Under the pieces are notes generated by a model. That model worked only from the letters and a program-made list of their open reading frames with translations, ran no database searches and was not told the origin of the DNA. Below, in pieces: positions 8,656 to 17,865 of a stretch of 54,403 nucleotides of DNA; the stretch's first letter is position 1, and each line of letters opens with the position of its first letter. Source of the stretch: Gammaproteobacteria bacterium (lineage in GTDB: Bacteria > Pseudomonadota > Gammaproteobacteria > Arenicellales > JAANXG01); assembly GCA_024639325.1 (NCBI GenBank), contig JAHEIO010000001.1:1-54403 (forward strand), written 5' to 3'. A program made the translations under genes and the position numbers.

Positions 8656-11082
8656 GTGCGATTCGTTCTCAAATTTGTCGGCGTCCTGTTCAGTTTGGTC
8701 GTCGCAGCAGGGGTCGCGGTGGCGTTGTATGTGTTCACGCTGCTGCCGAATCTGCCGTCCGTAGATTCTCTCAAGGACGTCCCTTTGAAAGTGCCGCTCA
8801 GGGTATATACGTCCGAGGGACGCCTGATGGCCGAATTCGGCGAGGAACGACGGGAGCCGGTCGTTATCGAGCAGGTACCCGAGCCGCTCATACAGGCGAT
8901 ACTTGCCGCGGAGGATGAGCGTTTCTATTCGCACCCGGGAGTCGATTTCATGGGGGTCATGCGTGCTGCCGCTGCCAATCTTCGAACCGGGAGCCACGAT
9001 CAGGGGGCCAGCACTATTACCATGCAGGTCGCGCGCAACTACTTTCTGACGCGGGAAAAAACCTACACCAGAAAGGTGAGGGAAGCGCTGCTGTCATTTC
9101 GTCTGGAACGTGCGTTGACGAAGGACCAGATCCTGGAGCTGTACATCAACAAGATATTTCTCGGGCATCGCGCTTACGGCTTTGCCGCCGCGGCAAAGGT
9201 CTATTACGGCAAGCAACTGGAAGATCTGAGCATCGCGGAAATGGCAATGCTGGCGGGGCTTCCCAAGGCGCCGTCCAGGGACAATCCGCTGACCAACACC
9301 AAACGCGCAATGCAAAGGCGCAACTATGTACTCAGGCGCATGCATGGTTTGGGCCATATCGATGATGCGGATCTTCAACAGCTGCTGGAGACTCCTTTGA
9401 CTGCCAGCAAGCATTCGGTCCCTGTTGATGTCGATGCACCCTATGTTGCAGAAATGGTGCGCGATCACCTGGTGGCCAAGTACGGCGAAGACGCATACTG
9501 GCGCGGTTTTAAGGTTTACACTACGGTTGCAGGCGCACTCCAGCAAACGGCACAGCAGGCGTTGCGCACGGGACTCAAGGCCTACGACCGGCGGCATGGA
9601 TTCAGGGGGGCTTTGACTCATGCCGACCTCGATGAAACCGCAGACAAGAGCCAGCTGGATGAGATCCTGAAACAGATACCCGCGAGCGGGGAACTGGTAC
9701 CGGCGGTAGTAATCGAAACCAGGGCCAAAGCGGCCACCGTATACACCTTGAAAAGCGCCTTGGTGACCATTCCCTGGGAGGGAATGGCATGGGCGCGCAG
9801 GTACAGAAGCGCGGAAAGTCTGGGAGGTCAGCCGAAATCCGCATCTGAGATGCTCGCTCCAGGTGATGTAGTGTATGTGGAGCGCGGCCTGGAGCAGGGA
9901 GGTTGGCGTCTGTCTCAACTTCCTGCAGTGGCGGGCGGGCTTGTATCCCTCAGGCCAGACGATGGCGCGATCCTTGCGCTAACCGGCGGATTCGATTTCT
10001 ACCTGAGTAAATTCAATCGCATTATGCAGGCGGAAAGACAACCCGGTTCCAACATAAAACCGTTTATCTATTCAGCGGCGCTGGATCACGGATTTACCCC
10101 GGCAACACTGGTCAGCGGCGCGCCCATTGTGGTCGAGGACGAGTCACAGGATACCATCTGGCGACCCGAAAATTACAGCAAGAAGTTCTTTGGGCCGACC
10201 CGGCTGCGCAGGGCATTGAGCCAGTCCCTGAACCTCGTGTCTGTAAGGATATTGAGAGCGATCGGCATTGAAAATGCGCTGGACCACCTGGCCAGGTTTG
10301 GACTCGATCCCGATGATCTGCCGAGGGGGCTTTCGCTGGCGCTCGGGTCGGGCACGTCAAAGCCCATCGACATCGTCCGCGCGTATGCCGTATTCGCCAA
10401 CGGTGGGTATCTCGTAGAACCCTATTTCATCAAATGGATCGAGAACCAGTACGGGGATATCATCGAACAGACAAATCCGCGGAAAGTTTGTCGTGCCTGC
10501 AGCGTCACGGATCGCGCCAAAGCTGTGGATGCTGAGCCATCGCCAGGCCCGCAACAACCAGCCGCGAGACAGGTCCTCGACTCAGGCAATCATTTTCTGA
10601 TCACTGACATGATGCAGCAGGCCGTCAGGTCCGGCACGGCCAGGCGTGCGCTGCAGCTCAACAGAACCGATCTGGCGGGCAAGACCGGGACCACCAACGA
10701 TTTTCGGGACGCCTGGTTTTCGGGTTTCAACCGGGAAGTGGTGACTACCGTGTGGGTGGGTTTCGATGATTCGTCGACACTGGGCCGAGGCGAAGCGGGA
10801 TCGAGAGCGGCTCTGCCGATATGGATAGATTTCATGCAAGTCGCGCTGGAGGGAACCGCAAACCGATTCTTTATCCCTCCCGATAACGTCGTGTCTCGCT
10901 ATGTGGACAAGGACACGGGCAGAGTCACCCAGACGGGTTCCCCGAACGGATATAAAGAGTTTTTTCTTGTCACCAATGCTCCGGTCGGGCTCCCCGTTGT
11001 CGACGGCCTTGGGCCGGCAAATCCTGCAACCTTGTCGACGTCGCCGCAGCCTCAGCCTGGCACTACGGAAGGTCTCTTCTGA
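8656..11082 (+). CDS. mrcA: class A penicillin-binding protein 1A (glycosyltransferase/transpeptidase)
   Basis: This bifunctional enzyme polymerises lipid II and crosslinks peptidoglycan in the periplasm; it is often called ponA. At 808 residues it has a membrane anchor at 2-25, a GT51 domain with AEDERFYSHPGVD, GASTITMQVARN and EIYINKIFLG-like LELYINKIFLG, and a transpeptidase domain with the SxxK nucleophile motif PGSNIKPF (Ser465), SQSLN and AGKTGTTND. An OB-like insertion lies between the two domains, as in PBP1a. The start is GTG 8656; the frame is open only to a TAG at 8623, no better start lies between, and no clear ribosome binding site is visible. Location opposite pilMNOPQ is conserved in gammaproteobacteria. 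Confidence 0.95.
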   Translation: MRFVLKFVGVLFSLVVAAGVAVALYVFTLLPNLPSVDSLKDVPLKVPLRVYTSEGRLMAEFGEERREPVVIEQVPEPLIQAILAAEDERFYSHPGVDFMGVMRAAAANLRTGSHDQGASTITMQVARNYFLTREKTYTRKVREALLSFRLERALTKDQILELYINKIFLGHRAYGFAAAAKVYYGKQLEDLSIAEMAMLAGLPKAPSRDNPLTNTKRAMQRRNYVLRRMHGLGHIDDADLQQLLETPLTASKHSVPVDVDAPYVAEMVRDHLVAKYGEDAYWRGFKVYTTVAGALQQTAQQALRTGLKAYDRRHGFRGALTHADLDETADKSQLDEILKQIPASGELVPAVVIETRAKAATVYTLKSALVTIPWEGMAWARRYRSAESLGGQPKSASEMLAPGDVVYVERGLEQGGWRLSQLPAVAGGLVSLRPDDGAILALTGGFDFYLSKFNRIMQAERQPGSNIKPFIYSAALDHGFTPATLVSGAPIVVEDESQDTIWRPENYSKKFFGPTRLRRALSQSLNLVSVRILRAIGIENALDHLARFGLDPDDLPRGLSLALGSGTSKPIDIVRAYAVFANGGYLVEPYFIKWIENQYGDIIEQTNPRKVCRACSVTDRAKAVDAEPSPGPQQPAARQVLDSGNHFLITDMMQQAVRSGTARRALQLNRTDLAGKTGTTNDFRDAWFSGFNREVVTTVWVGFDDSSTLGRGEAGSRAALPIWIDFMQVALEGTANRFFIPPDNVVSRYVDKDTGRVTQTGSPNGYKEFFLVTNAPVGLPVVDGLGPANPATLSTSPQPQPGTTEGLF

Positions 11083-11094
11083 AGGCTAGTCGAT

Positions 11095-11721
11095 ATGAAA
11101 AAGCCGCGTAATGCAACCCAGTATTTCGCCTCCAGCGAACACAGACGGATATTAATCAGTGAAGAAGCGGCTCGTATCATGGACCAGCAGGGTATACGGG
11201 ATTTTCACATGGCGAAAACCAAAGCCGCACGAAGATTGGGTCTAGGTAACCGGGTACCCCTTCCGACCAACAGGGAGATCGAAGCGGCGCTGCAACAGCG
11301 GCTGCGTCTATTTGATGGAGATCGATGGTCGGCCCGCTGCAGAATGTTGTGGTGTCTGGCGACGATGACCATGGAGATGTTCGTACGCTACGAACCGCGG
11401 GTGGTGGGTGCGCTCCTGCGCGGAAGCGTCACCGAAAAGACTCCGGTTGAACTGCATCTTTTTGCCGATACCCCGGAAGACATCGCCGACTGCTTTGCGA
11501 AAAATTCCATTCCCTACGAATCGTTCGAGAAGAGGGCTCGGTTCAGGCGTGGAAGATACACTATGATCCCAGCGTTTCGGTTCGCTCGTGAAGGAGTTGG
11601 CGTCGAGGTTCTGGCTTTTAACACCAAGGATATCCGGGAAGCGCCGTTGTGCCCAGTTGCCGGCAAGCCGATGCAGCGGATCGCGCTGCAGCGCGCCCGG
11701 GAAATGCTGGCCAGCCTGTAA
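11095..11721 (+). CDS. conserved nucleotidyltransferase-like protein of unknown function
   Basis: The 208-residue protein starts at an ATG 12 nt after the PBP gene stop, so it is probably cotranscribed. The N-terminal half is helical and basic (ISEEAARIMDQQGIRDFHMAKTKAARRLG). The middle reads YEPRVVGALLRGSVTEKTPVELHLFADTPE, which resembles a nucleotidyltransferase fold (G-S/R-G-S then alternate acidic strand). However, the two-Asp metal site of active minimal nucleotidyltransferases is not obvious. I recall similar proteins as conserved in gammaproteobacteria, sometimes labelled nucleotidyltransferase and sometimes misnamed as a UDP-N-acetylmuramate ligase. No signal peptide or membrane segment is visible. 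Function is unassigned. Confidence 0.75.
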   Translation: MKKPRNATQYFASSEHRRILISEEAARIMDQQGIRDFHMAKTKAARRLGLGNRVPLPTNREIEAALQQRLRLFDGDRWSARCRMLWCLATMTMEMFVRYEPRVVGALLRGSVTEKTPVELHLFADTPEDIADCFAKNSIPYESFEKRARFRRGRYTMIPAFRFAREGVGVEVLAFNTKDIREAPLCPVAGKPMQRIALQRAREMLASL

Positions 11722-11754
11722 CGCCATCGTCCAGCCCGATACCAACCTTCCGTC

Positions 11755-14130
11755 TCAGGAGCCGGCGGCAGATTTCCTTTTGGCCGATTTTTTGGCTGTT
11801 TTTTTAGTAGTTTTTTTAGTGGTTTTTTTAGTCGATTTTTTCTTGGCGCGTGACCGAGGCGGCGGCGCGGCTTCCAGCAGCGTTTGGCATTCATCAAACC
11901 CCAGTGACTCCGGTTCCCTGTCCTTGGGAACCCGCGCGTTTTTCTTTCCGTCGGTGATGTAGGGTCCGTATCGCCCGCGCAGGATCTGCAGCTCGGAATC
12001 TGGAAATTGCTTGATGATCTTGTTTGCATCCGCCCGCTTCTTCTCGGTAATGACTTGAAGTGCGCGCTCGAGAGTGACGGTATATGGATCGTCCACCTTC
12101 AGGGAAACGAACTTGTTATCATACTTGACATAAGGTCCAAAGCGGCCAATGTTGGCGACGATTTTTTCTCCCTCGGGGCCGACGCCTAGATCTCTGGGCA
12201 GCTTGAACAGCTCCAATGCCTGCTCTAGGGTAATTTCCGTCATTTTTTGACCGGGTCGTAGGCCCGCGAAACGGGGTTTTTCTGTGTCGTCCTTGGTGCC
12301 GATTTGTGCGAAGGGGCCATATCTGCCCATCCTGACGCTGACGGGCTTTCCCGATATGGGGTCGTTTCCAATGTTGCGTGCCTGAGCGACTTCTTCTCTC
12401 GATACGTTCGCCTTGGTTTCTACCTGCTCTTTGAACGGCCGCCAGAACTCGTTCATAACCGGGACCCACTCCTGTTCGCCGCGGGAAACCGAATCGAGCT
12501 GGTCCTCCATCTTTGCCGTGAACTCGTAGTCTACATACTGATGGAAATGCGTGGACAGAAAGTTGTTGACGATCCTGCCCATGTCGGTTGGATGAAACCG
12601 GCGGTTTTCCAGGGTTACGTATTCCCTATTCATAAGCGTCGAGATAATGGAGGCATAAGTCGAGGGCCGGCCTATGCCGTATGTCTCCAGCGTCTTTACG
12701 AGACTAGCTTCGGAGTATCTCGGGGGCGGTTCCGTAAAGTGCTGTTCCGGCCTTATCGCATTCAACATGACCGTGTCTCCGGACTTCAGCGGCGGCAAGA
12801 TCTTCTGCTCGAAATCTTTCCTGGCGTCGTCGGTACCTTCCTCGTAGACCGTCAGGAAGCCTGGATGGACTACCGTGGATCCGTTGGCGCGAAATATGTT
12901 CCCCGTTCCAACTTCGAAATCCACCGCGACGGTGTCAATCGTGGCATGGATCATTTGACAAGCGATGGTTCTTTTCCATACCAGTTGATAGAGCTTATAT
13001 TGATCTACGCTGAGGGCGGGTTGAATAGTGTCCGGATCTCTTTCCGGCGCTGTAATTCGGATCGCCTCGTGTGCCTCCTGAGCGTTCTTCGACTTGTTCT
13101 TGTACATCTGCGGTTTTGGGGGCACGTTGTCGGCACCAAATTTTGTACCGATATAGTCCCGGATCTGACCAATAGCCTCTTGCGCAAGATTGACGGCGTC
13201 CGTACGCATGTAGGTAATCAAACCTACGACTTCGCCTTCAATTTCCACGCCTTCATACAGCTGCTGAGCGATGCGCATGGTTTTTTGCGCACCAAATCCT
13301 ATTTTTCTTGCAGCTTCTTGCTGCAATGTCGACGTGGTAAACGGCGGCGCCGGATTTCTCCGGCGCTGTTTCTTATCTACCTTGGAGACGGTGAATTTGC
13401 CCTGAGCCAGTTCGTTCAGATCTCGTTTTATCTCCGACGCATGCTTCTCACTGGTGACTGAGAATTGCTTCAACCTTTCCCCGTTGTATTGGATTAGCTT
13501 GGCAACGAACTGCTTTTCCTCGTGTGTAAGGTCCGACTCAATAGACCAGTACTCACGAGTTTCGAACCGCTCTATCTCTTCCTCACGCTCTACAATCATG
13601 CGCAGAGCGGGGCTTTGTACCCTTCCGGCGGAAAGTCCCGGGCTAATTTTTCGCCACAGTAGCGGAGACAGGTTGAATCCGACCAGATAGTCCAGGGCGC
13701 GGCGTGCCTGCTGAGCGTTTATCAGGCTTGTTGAGAGGTCGCGCGGATTTTCAACGGCCTTGCGGATTGCATCTCTGGTGAACTCGTAGAACTCTACGCG
13801 GTGTATATCCTTGCCACTGAGAACGTCCCGGTCCTTGAGCAGTTCGTAAAGATGCCACGAGATCGCTTCACCCTCCCGATCCGGGTCAGTTGCCAGATAC
13901 AGCGCATCGGAGTTTTTAAGCGCCCTGGCGATGGCGTCTACGTGCTTCTTGTTGCGCTCAATAACCTCGTAGTTCATTTCGAACTGCTTGTCCGGGTCGA
14001 CGGCTCCGGTCTTCGGTTTCAGGTCCCTGACATGCCCGTAGGATGCGAGTGCCTTGAATCCTTTGCCGAGATATTTGCTGATTGTCCGGGCTTTGGCCGG
14101 AGATTCTACGACGATCAGATTCTTGGGCAT
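11755..14130 (-). CDS. topA: DNA topoisomerase I (type IA)
   Basis: TopA relaxes negative supercoils by nicking one strand through a tyrosine. The Toprim domain opens with VVESPAKARTISKYLG and carries the acidic triad region DPDREGEAISWHL. The catalytic Tyr307 lies in TYMRTDAVN, and RPSTYASI follows later. After the core, three C-terminal topoisomerase repeats are visible (MGRYGPFAQIG, IGRFGPYVKYDN, RGRYGPYITDG). No CxxC zinc ribbons of the E. coli type are present. The protein ends in a Lys/Thr/Ser-rich tail. Length is 791. It is convergent with the upstream nucleotidyltransferase-like gene (33 nt apart). Confidence 0.97.
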   Translation of the reverse strand: MPKNLIVVESPAKARTISKYLGKGFKALASYGHVRDLKPKTGAVDPDKQFEMNYEVIERNKKHVDAIARALKNSDALYLATDPDREGEAISWHLYELLKDRDVLSGKDIHRVEFYEFTRDAIRKAVENPRDLSTSLINAQQARRALDYLVGFNLSPLLWRKISPGLSAGRVQSPALRMIVEREEEIERFETREYWSIESDLTHEEKQFVAKLIQYNGERLKQFSVTSEKHASEIKRDLNELAQGKFTVSKVDKKQRRRNPAPPFTTSTLQQEAARKIGFGAQKTMRIAQQLYEGVEIEGEVVGLITYMRTDAVNLAQEAIGQIRDYIGTKFGADNVPPKPQMYKNKSKNAQEAHEAIRITAPERDPDTIQPALSVDQYKLYQLVWKRTIACQMIHATIDTVAVDFEVGTGNIFRANGSTVVHPGFLTVYEEGTDDARKDFEQKILPPLKSGDTVMLNAIRPEQHFTEPPPRYSEASLVKTLETYGIGRPSTYASIISTLMNREYVTLENRRFHPTDMGRIVNNFLSTHFHQYVDYEFTAKMEDQLDSVSRGEQEWVPVMNEFWRPFKEQVETKANVSREEVAQARNIGNDPISGKPVSVRMGRYGPFAQIGTKDDTEKPRFAGLRPGQKMTEITLEQALELFKLPRDLGVGPEGEKIVANIGRFGPYVKYDNKFVSLKVDDPYTVTLERALQVITEKKRADANKIIKQFPDSELQILRGRYGPYITDGKKNARVPKDREPESLGFDECQTLLEAAPPPRSRAKKKSTKKTTKKTTKKTAKKSAKRKSAAGS
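11790..11842 (-). repeat. low-complexity lysine-codon repeat at the topA 3' end
   Basis: On the plus strand this shows as T6-7 runs each separated by AGTAG, AGTGG or AGTCG. On the coding strand these are near-identical 12-nt units encoding K-K-T-T, giving a KKTTKKTTKKTAKK tail. It is a slippage-prone coding microrepeat; the T-runs here should not be read as terminators. Confidence 0.7.
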
Positions 14131-14235
14131 GCTAGGCTTCGGCCCCGGGTTGGTTGACGGCTATTCATGGCGAAGAAGTAGCTCAATGACCAGTATCGGC
14201 AGCGAACTGCTATGGTGCGATTCTCAGCGCAAACA

Positions 14236-14718
14236 TCAGTGCAAATGGGCCTGTACGCCATCCAGCACCAGCTCTTCCGCCCACGCGAACAGATCCTCCC
14301 GGCCTGGCTGGTTGCACAAGATCATCATTATCACCCATTTCAAATCATCAATATCGATGTCATCGGTTTCCAGGGCCATGATCCGGTCGATAACCAGCTC
14401 GCGGGTCTGCGCGTCGAGTATTCCCGTTTGCTGAAGAGACAGCAGCAGACCCTGCGCCTCCATGGGAAATCGTGCACGTTCGTCCAGAGAAAAATAGCGT
14501 ACGCCGTATTCGCTGCCCCCCGCAGGGGGGGTCCCCACCTGTTCACACAGGATGGACAGATCCTCCAGCCAGTCGAATGCCTTGTTGATTTCACCATCCC
14601 CGAAACCAGCCCGCGCCAGCTCGGCTGTTAAGACCTCCTGGTCCGGCTCAAATTCATTTCCTTCGATCATATAGTTCTCGAAAAGATACATAAGGACTTC
14701 GAGCATATTCTCTTTCAT
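14236..14718 (-). CDS. smg: Smg family protein (DUF494)
   Basis: Smg is a small conserved gammaproteobacterial and betaproteobacterial protein encoded beside dprA; its role is not established. The 160-residue product starts MKENMLEVLMYLFENYM and continues GFGDGEINKAFDWLEDL, the family signature. The middle carries YSLDERARFPMEAQGLLLSLQQTGIL-type sequence (seen here as YFSLDERARFPMEAQG). It is acidic and all-helical, without membrane segments. GAAGG before the ATG is the ribosome binding site. It lies between dprA and topA on the same strand. Confidence 0.95.
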   Translation of the reverse strand: MKENMLEVLMYLFENYMIEGNEFEPDQEVLTAELARAGFGDGEINKAFDWLEDLSILCEQVGTPPAGGSEYGVRYFSLDERARFPMEAQGLLLSLQQTGILDAQTRELVIDRIMALETDDIDIDDLKWVIMMILCNQPGREDLFAWAEELVLDGVQAHLH

Positions 14719-14744
14719 ACTTTACCTTCATTTACCGGGGCAGG

Positions 14745-15851
14745 TTACCCAAGTCGAACATAGTGGCCACCGGTGACAGCCTCCACCAGCCCCTGCATTT
14801 CCAAGCGTAACAGGATGGAGCAAACTTTGTCAGCCGTCAATCCGCTCCGTTGCACGATGGCGTCTATGGCAACGGGATCATAGCCCATCGACGACAAAAG
14901 CAGGTTGTCAGAATCGCCACCGCCCCCTTCAACTGGAGGATGACGTCGTGGAAGTTCGACAAGGCTAATTTCGCCCAGGATATCGTCTTCACTTTCCACC
15001 AGGCCGGCACCGTCCCGAATAAGTGTATGACAGCCCCTGGACAGCGGCGAGTGAATGGAGCCGGGAATCGCGTATACCTCTCGGCCCTGCTCGCCGGCGG
15101 TCCTGGCGGTGATCAGCGATCCGCTGCGTTCGGTCGCCTCGACGACCAGCGTACCGATGCTCAAGCCGCTGATGATCCGATTGCGGCCGGGAAAGGACCA
15201 TCTTGTCGGCTTTGCACCCACCGGGCGTTCGGATACCAGCGCGCCTGTAGCCTCGATGTCCCTGGCCAGGTTTCGATGCCGGGCCGGATACACACGATCC
15301 GGCCCGGTCGCCATGACGGCGATTGTGGGGCCAGACGCCGCCAGGGTCCCTTCATGGGCGGCTGCATCGATACCAATGGCGAGTCCGCTGGTGATGGTAA
15401 AACCCGCCCGTGATAGATTGCGCGCGAAGCGGAATGAGAGATTGCGGCCGCCGGGGGTCGGGTTTCGGCTTCCAACGATCGCGATTTGATTCGATTCCAG
15501 ACACTCTGGCTCACCTCTCACATACAGGAGCAACGGCGGATCCGGGATTTCCCTAAGCAAGCTGGGATAGCGGCCGTCCGCCCACGTGAGAATATGGTTT
15601 CGATCAGATTGTCCGGCCCACGCGATATCCCGCTGCACACCCTCTTCGTCGCAATCGAAGAGGATTCTGTCGGAAATATTCCTGTTGCCCACGAGTTCCC
15701 TAAGCCGTTTGGTAGAGGCGGCTAGAACCGCCTCCGCACTGCCGAGTGCTGCAGCCAGTTTCAGGGCGACCGGAGGCGGTAGTCGGCGGCAGTGGCGCAA
15801 ATGCAGCCATGCGCGGTATTGCTCGCAGCTGCCGACGGTTTCCCTGTCCAT
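14745..15851 (-). CDS. dprA: DNA-processing protein DprA
   Basis: DprA binds incoming single-stranded DNA and loads RecA during natural transformation; it is also kept in many species not known to be transformable. The 368-residue protein has an N-terminal SAM/HhH-like part and the Rossmann-fold DprA domain with IAIVGSRNPTPGG, SGLAIGIDAAAHEGTL, ATGPDRVYP and FPGRNRIISGLS, ERSGSLITARTAGEQGREVYAIPG. A C-terminal winged-helix (DprA_WH) ends in MQGLVEAVTGGHYVRL. AAGAGG precedes the ATG. Together with pilMNOPQ in this window, it fits natural competence, although that is inference. Confidence 0.96.
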   Translation of the reverse strand: MDRETVGSCEQYRAWLHLRHCRRLPPPVALKLAAALGSAEAVLAASTKRLRELVGNRNISDRILFDCDEEGVQRDIAWAGQSDRNHILTWADGRYPSLLREIPDPPLLLYVRGEPECLESNQIAIVGSRNPTPGGRNLSFRFARNLSRAGFTITSGLAIGIDAAAHEGTLAASGPTIAVMATGPDRVYPARHRNLARDIEATGALVSERPVGAKPTRWSFPGRNRIISGLSIGTLVVEATERSGSLITARTAGEQGREVYAIPGSIHSPLSRGCHTLIRDGAGLVESEDDILGEISLVELPRRHPPVEGGGGDSDNLLLSSMGYDPVAIDAIVQRSGLTADKVCSILLRLEMQGLVEAVTGGHYVRLG

Positions 15852-15883
15852 TAAAAAACCTCTTCCCTGAAGTGTCGTAACAC

Positions 15884-15917
15884 CTGCCCCTGGAGGCAGA
15901 CCGGGTCAGTGACCCGG
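15884..15917. repeat. hairpin plus near-perfect palindrome between the LysM gene and dprA
   Basis: CTGCC-N6-GGCAG (15884-15899) is followed directly by the 17-bp palindrome CCGGGTCAGTGACCCGG (15901-15917, perfect apart from the central base). The surrounding 143-nt gap between the two minus-strand genes is G+C-rich and holds no reading frame I can support. The palindrome has too small a loop for a normal RNA hairpin and could be a protein-binding site. Without a T-run, it is not a standard terminator. Confidence 0.35.
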
Positions 15918-15994
15918 GTCCCCAAGCCCCGACCTAATTCGTAGACCGTGAAACGGGAGCCTCGCCCACTGAGAGAGGCCTACCGGACAGGCCC

Positions 15995-17068
15995 CTAGGG
16001 CGTTTGTACTACATCGTTGATGTGGATGACGCGATTCGATGTCATCACAAGCGCATAGCTCACCTTTTCAAAGGTCCTGAAGATCATGGCCAGCCCGCTT
16101 TTCTGCAACGGGGGTTGGAACAGCTTTCCGGTGACTGGATCCTTTTTCTCTGGCTCTTTCCTGAGAACCCTCAGGACGTGCCCAGGCTCCATGCCGTCAC
16201 GGTCACCCAGCGTGAGCACGACAATGCTCAATCGGCTGAGTTCCGATACGGTCCCCGGCGCATCGACGATGATCCCGCTGACTTTGCTTTCCGGAGCCCG
16301 GGGCTGGAAGTAAGGCAGATTGATCTGTTCTTCCTGTGCAACCAGACGGTCACCGGGATTGATGTCCTCGTAGGCGAGTATGATCTCCATTTTGGAGGTT
16401 TCACCAGGCTCGATTACCCTGGCGATTCCCAGGTGAAGCGCCTGGATCCCCAGCGCCTCATTCGTCTCGGGGTGTATCAGCAGTTTACCGGGCCTGAAGA
16501 CGTGAAACAGATCGCCGGCTTTGGCGCGGTTGTTGTTCCGGTCAAATCCCCTGCCCCAGAAAATGTCGTACTTGCCTAAGGAAATGGTCCCCTCCTCACC
16601 GGCCGCAACGTAAGGTACGTTTTCCAGTTCAGTACGCCCGACAATTAGGGGTTTACGCAGGAAAGGCAGAATAATATCTGGGGAGATCGTGGGCACGGCC
16701 TGATCGATCGGCTCGGCGCGGACCGTGGGTGAAAGTTTGGTTACTTTGCGACTGCGGAGCACCTTGACCTGGGCCGTATCACCCTCGCCTATTCCCGACA
16801 GGACCAGGACGTCGCCCGGGAAAATAAGATGCGGGTTTTCGATTCCGGGATTCATTTGCCAGATTTCCGGCCACCTCCACGGGGCGACGAGAAACTTCTG
16901 AGCGATGCCCCATAGCGTGTCTCCATCCTGGACGACATATCGTTCAGGTGCCCCGGGCACCAGTTGAGGCGGCTCGTTTTCAGCCGCATATAAAGGGTAT
17001 GCAATACCTCCGGAAACTAGCCAGAGGGCAACCAGAATGGCGCTAAATCGCCTTTGACGTCGGATCAT
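15995..17068 (-). CDS. secreted LysM-domain peptidoglycan-binding protein
   Basis: The product is exported: MIRRQRRFSAILVALWL followed by a small-residue cleavage region near YPLYAAEN. A LysM domain follows (about residues 43-93; YVVQDGDTLWGIAQKFL, then WPEIWQMNPGIENPHLIFPGDVLVL). The remaining 260 residues are beta-rich and lack a catalytic domain I recognise. Homologues are encoded next to dprA in many gammaproteobacteria. I use ATG 17068; a TTG at 17074 would add two residues. The gene is divergent from def and probably precedes dprA-smg-topA in one unit. A role at the cell wall is inferred from LysM only. Confidence 0.88.
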   Translation of the reverse strand: MIRRQRRFSAILVALWLVSGGIAYPLYAAENEPPQLVPGAPERYVVQDGDTLWGIAQKFLVAPWRWPEIWQMNPGIENPHLIFPGDVLVLSGIGEGDTAQVKVLRSRKVTKLSPTVRAEPIDQAVPTISPDIILPFLRKPLIVGRTELENVPYVAAGEEGTISLGKYDIFWGRGFDRNNNRAKAGDLFHVFRPGKLLIHPETNEALGIQALHLGIARVIEPGETSKMEIILAYEDINPGDRLVAQEEQINLPYFQPRAPESKVSGIIVDAPGTVSELSRLSIVVLTLGDRDGMEPGHVLRVLRKEPEKKDPVTGKLFQPPLQKSGLAMIFRTFEKVSYALVMTSNRVIHINDVVQTP

Positions 17069-17231
17069 TAGCAATATTATTGTCTGTTATCAGGTGGATA
17101 AAGCAGGGTGCTTATGTCAAGTCTAGCCCAAGTGAGCCACAACTCCAATGTGAAACTTCCCGTTCCTTTGCAACAGCGGGAAAAGTACAATATTCCGCGA
17201 TTATCCGCGTAAGACTCCACTTTATCAGAAT

Positions 17232-17762
17232 ATGGCAATTTTGAACGTTTTGACGTATCCCGATCCGCGGTTGCGTAGATGCGCCGAAGCGGTAAAAGTC
17301 GTAGACGATGACACGCGCAAGCTGATAGACGATATGGCCGAAACCATGTACACCGCACCTGGAATCGGTCTCGCCGCGATCCAGGTCGATGTCCGGAAAA
17401 GAGTGATAGTCATCGACGTATCCGAGGACCAGTCAGCGCTGAATGTGTTCATCAATCCTGTTATTACGGCGTCCTCGGGAGAACAAGAGCGAGAGGAAGG
17501 GTGCCTGTCGGTCCCGGGAATCTATGCCACTGTCAAGCGCGCGGAGTCCATAGTGGTAAATGCGTTGGACCGCAGCGGGTCGGAATTCATCTTGGAGGCG
17601 AACGGTGTTCTGGCGGTGTGCATCCAGCACGAGATAGACCATTTGAATGGTAAGGTGTTCGTCGACCACCTGTCCCGAATCAAGCGTGACAGAATTCGTA
17701 AAAAACTGAGTAAGCAGGAACGCCGCGGTTCAGAAACTTTGGCCGGCAGCGCGGTCGCTTAG
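17232..17762 (+). CDS. def: peptide deformylase
   Basis: This metalloenzyme removes the N-formyl group from nascent proteins. All three motifs are present: [17 protein letters not shown] (metal-ligand Cys91) and [14 protein letters not shown] (His133, Glu134, His137). The 176-residue length is standard. The ATG at 17232 is close to the first frame start. It begins the def-fmt-rsmB block, where deformylation, formylation and 16S rRNA methylation genes are linked in most gammaproteobacteria. Confidence 0.97.
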   Translation: MAILNVLTYPDPRLRRCAEAVKVVDDDTRKLIDDMAETMYTAPGIGLAAIQVDVRKRVIVIDVSEDQSALNVFINPVITASSGEQEREEGCLSVPGIYATVKRAESIVVNALDRSGSEFILEANGVLAVCIQHEIDHLNGKVFVDHLSRIKRDRIRKKLSKQERRGSETLAGSAVA

Positions 17763-17865
17763 CCGTTACGGGAAATTGTACTGCAGCCGAGAAAGCCGTC
17801 CGCTCCTGGTTTCCATGTAGCACCGGGTCGGCCGGGATTCACTTGAAACCTGTATATCGTTTCCC

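Noticed and set aside
12304-13461. Long open frame (385 codons) on the plus strand
   Set aside because: It lies wholly antisense to topA, whose protein is fully conserved; the translation has no recognisable motif.
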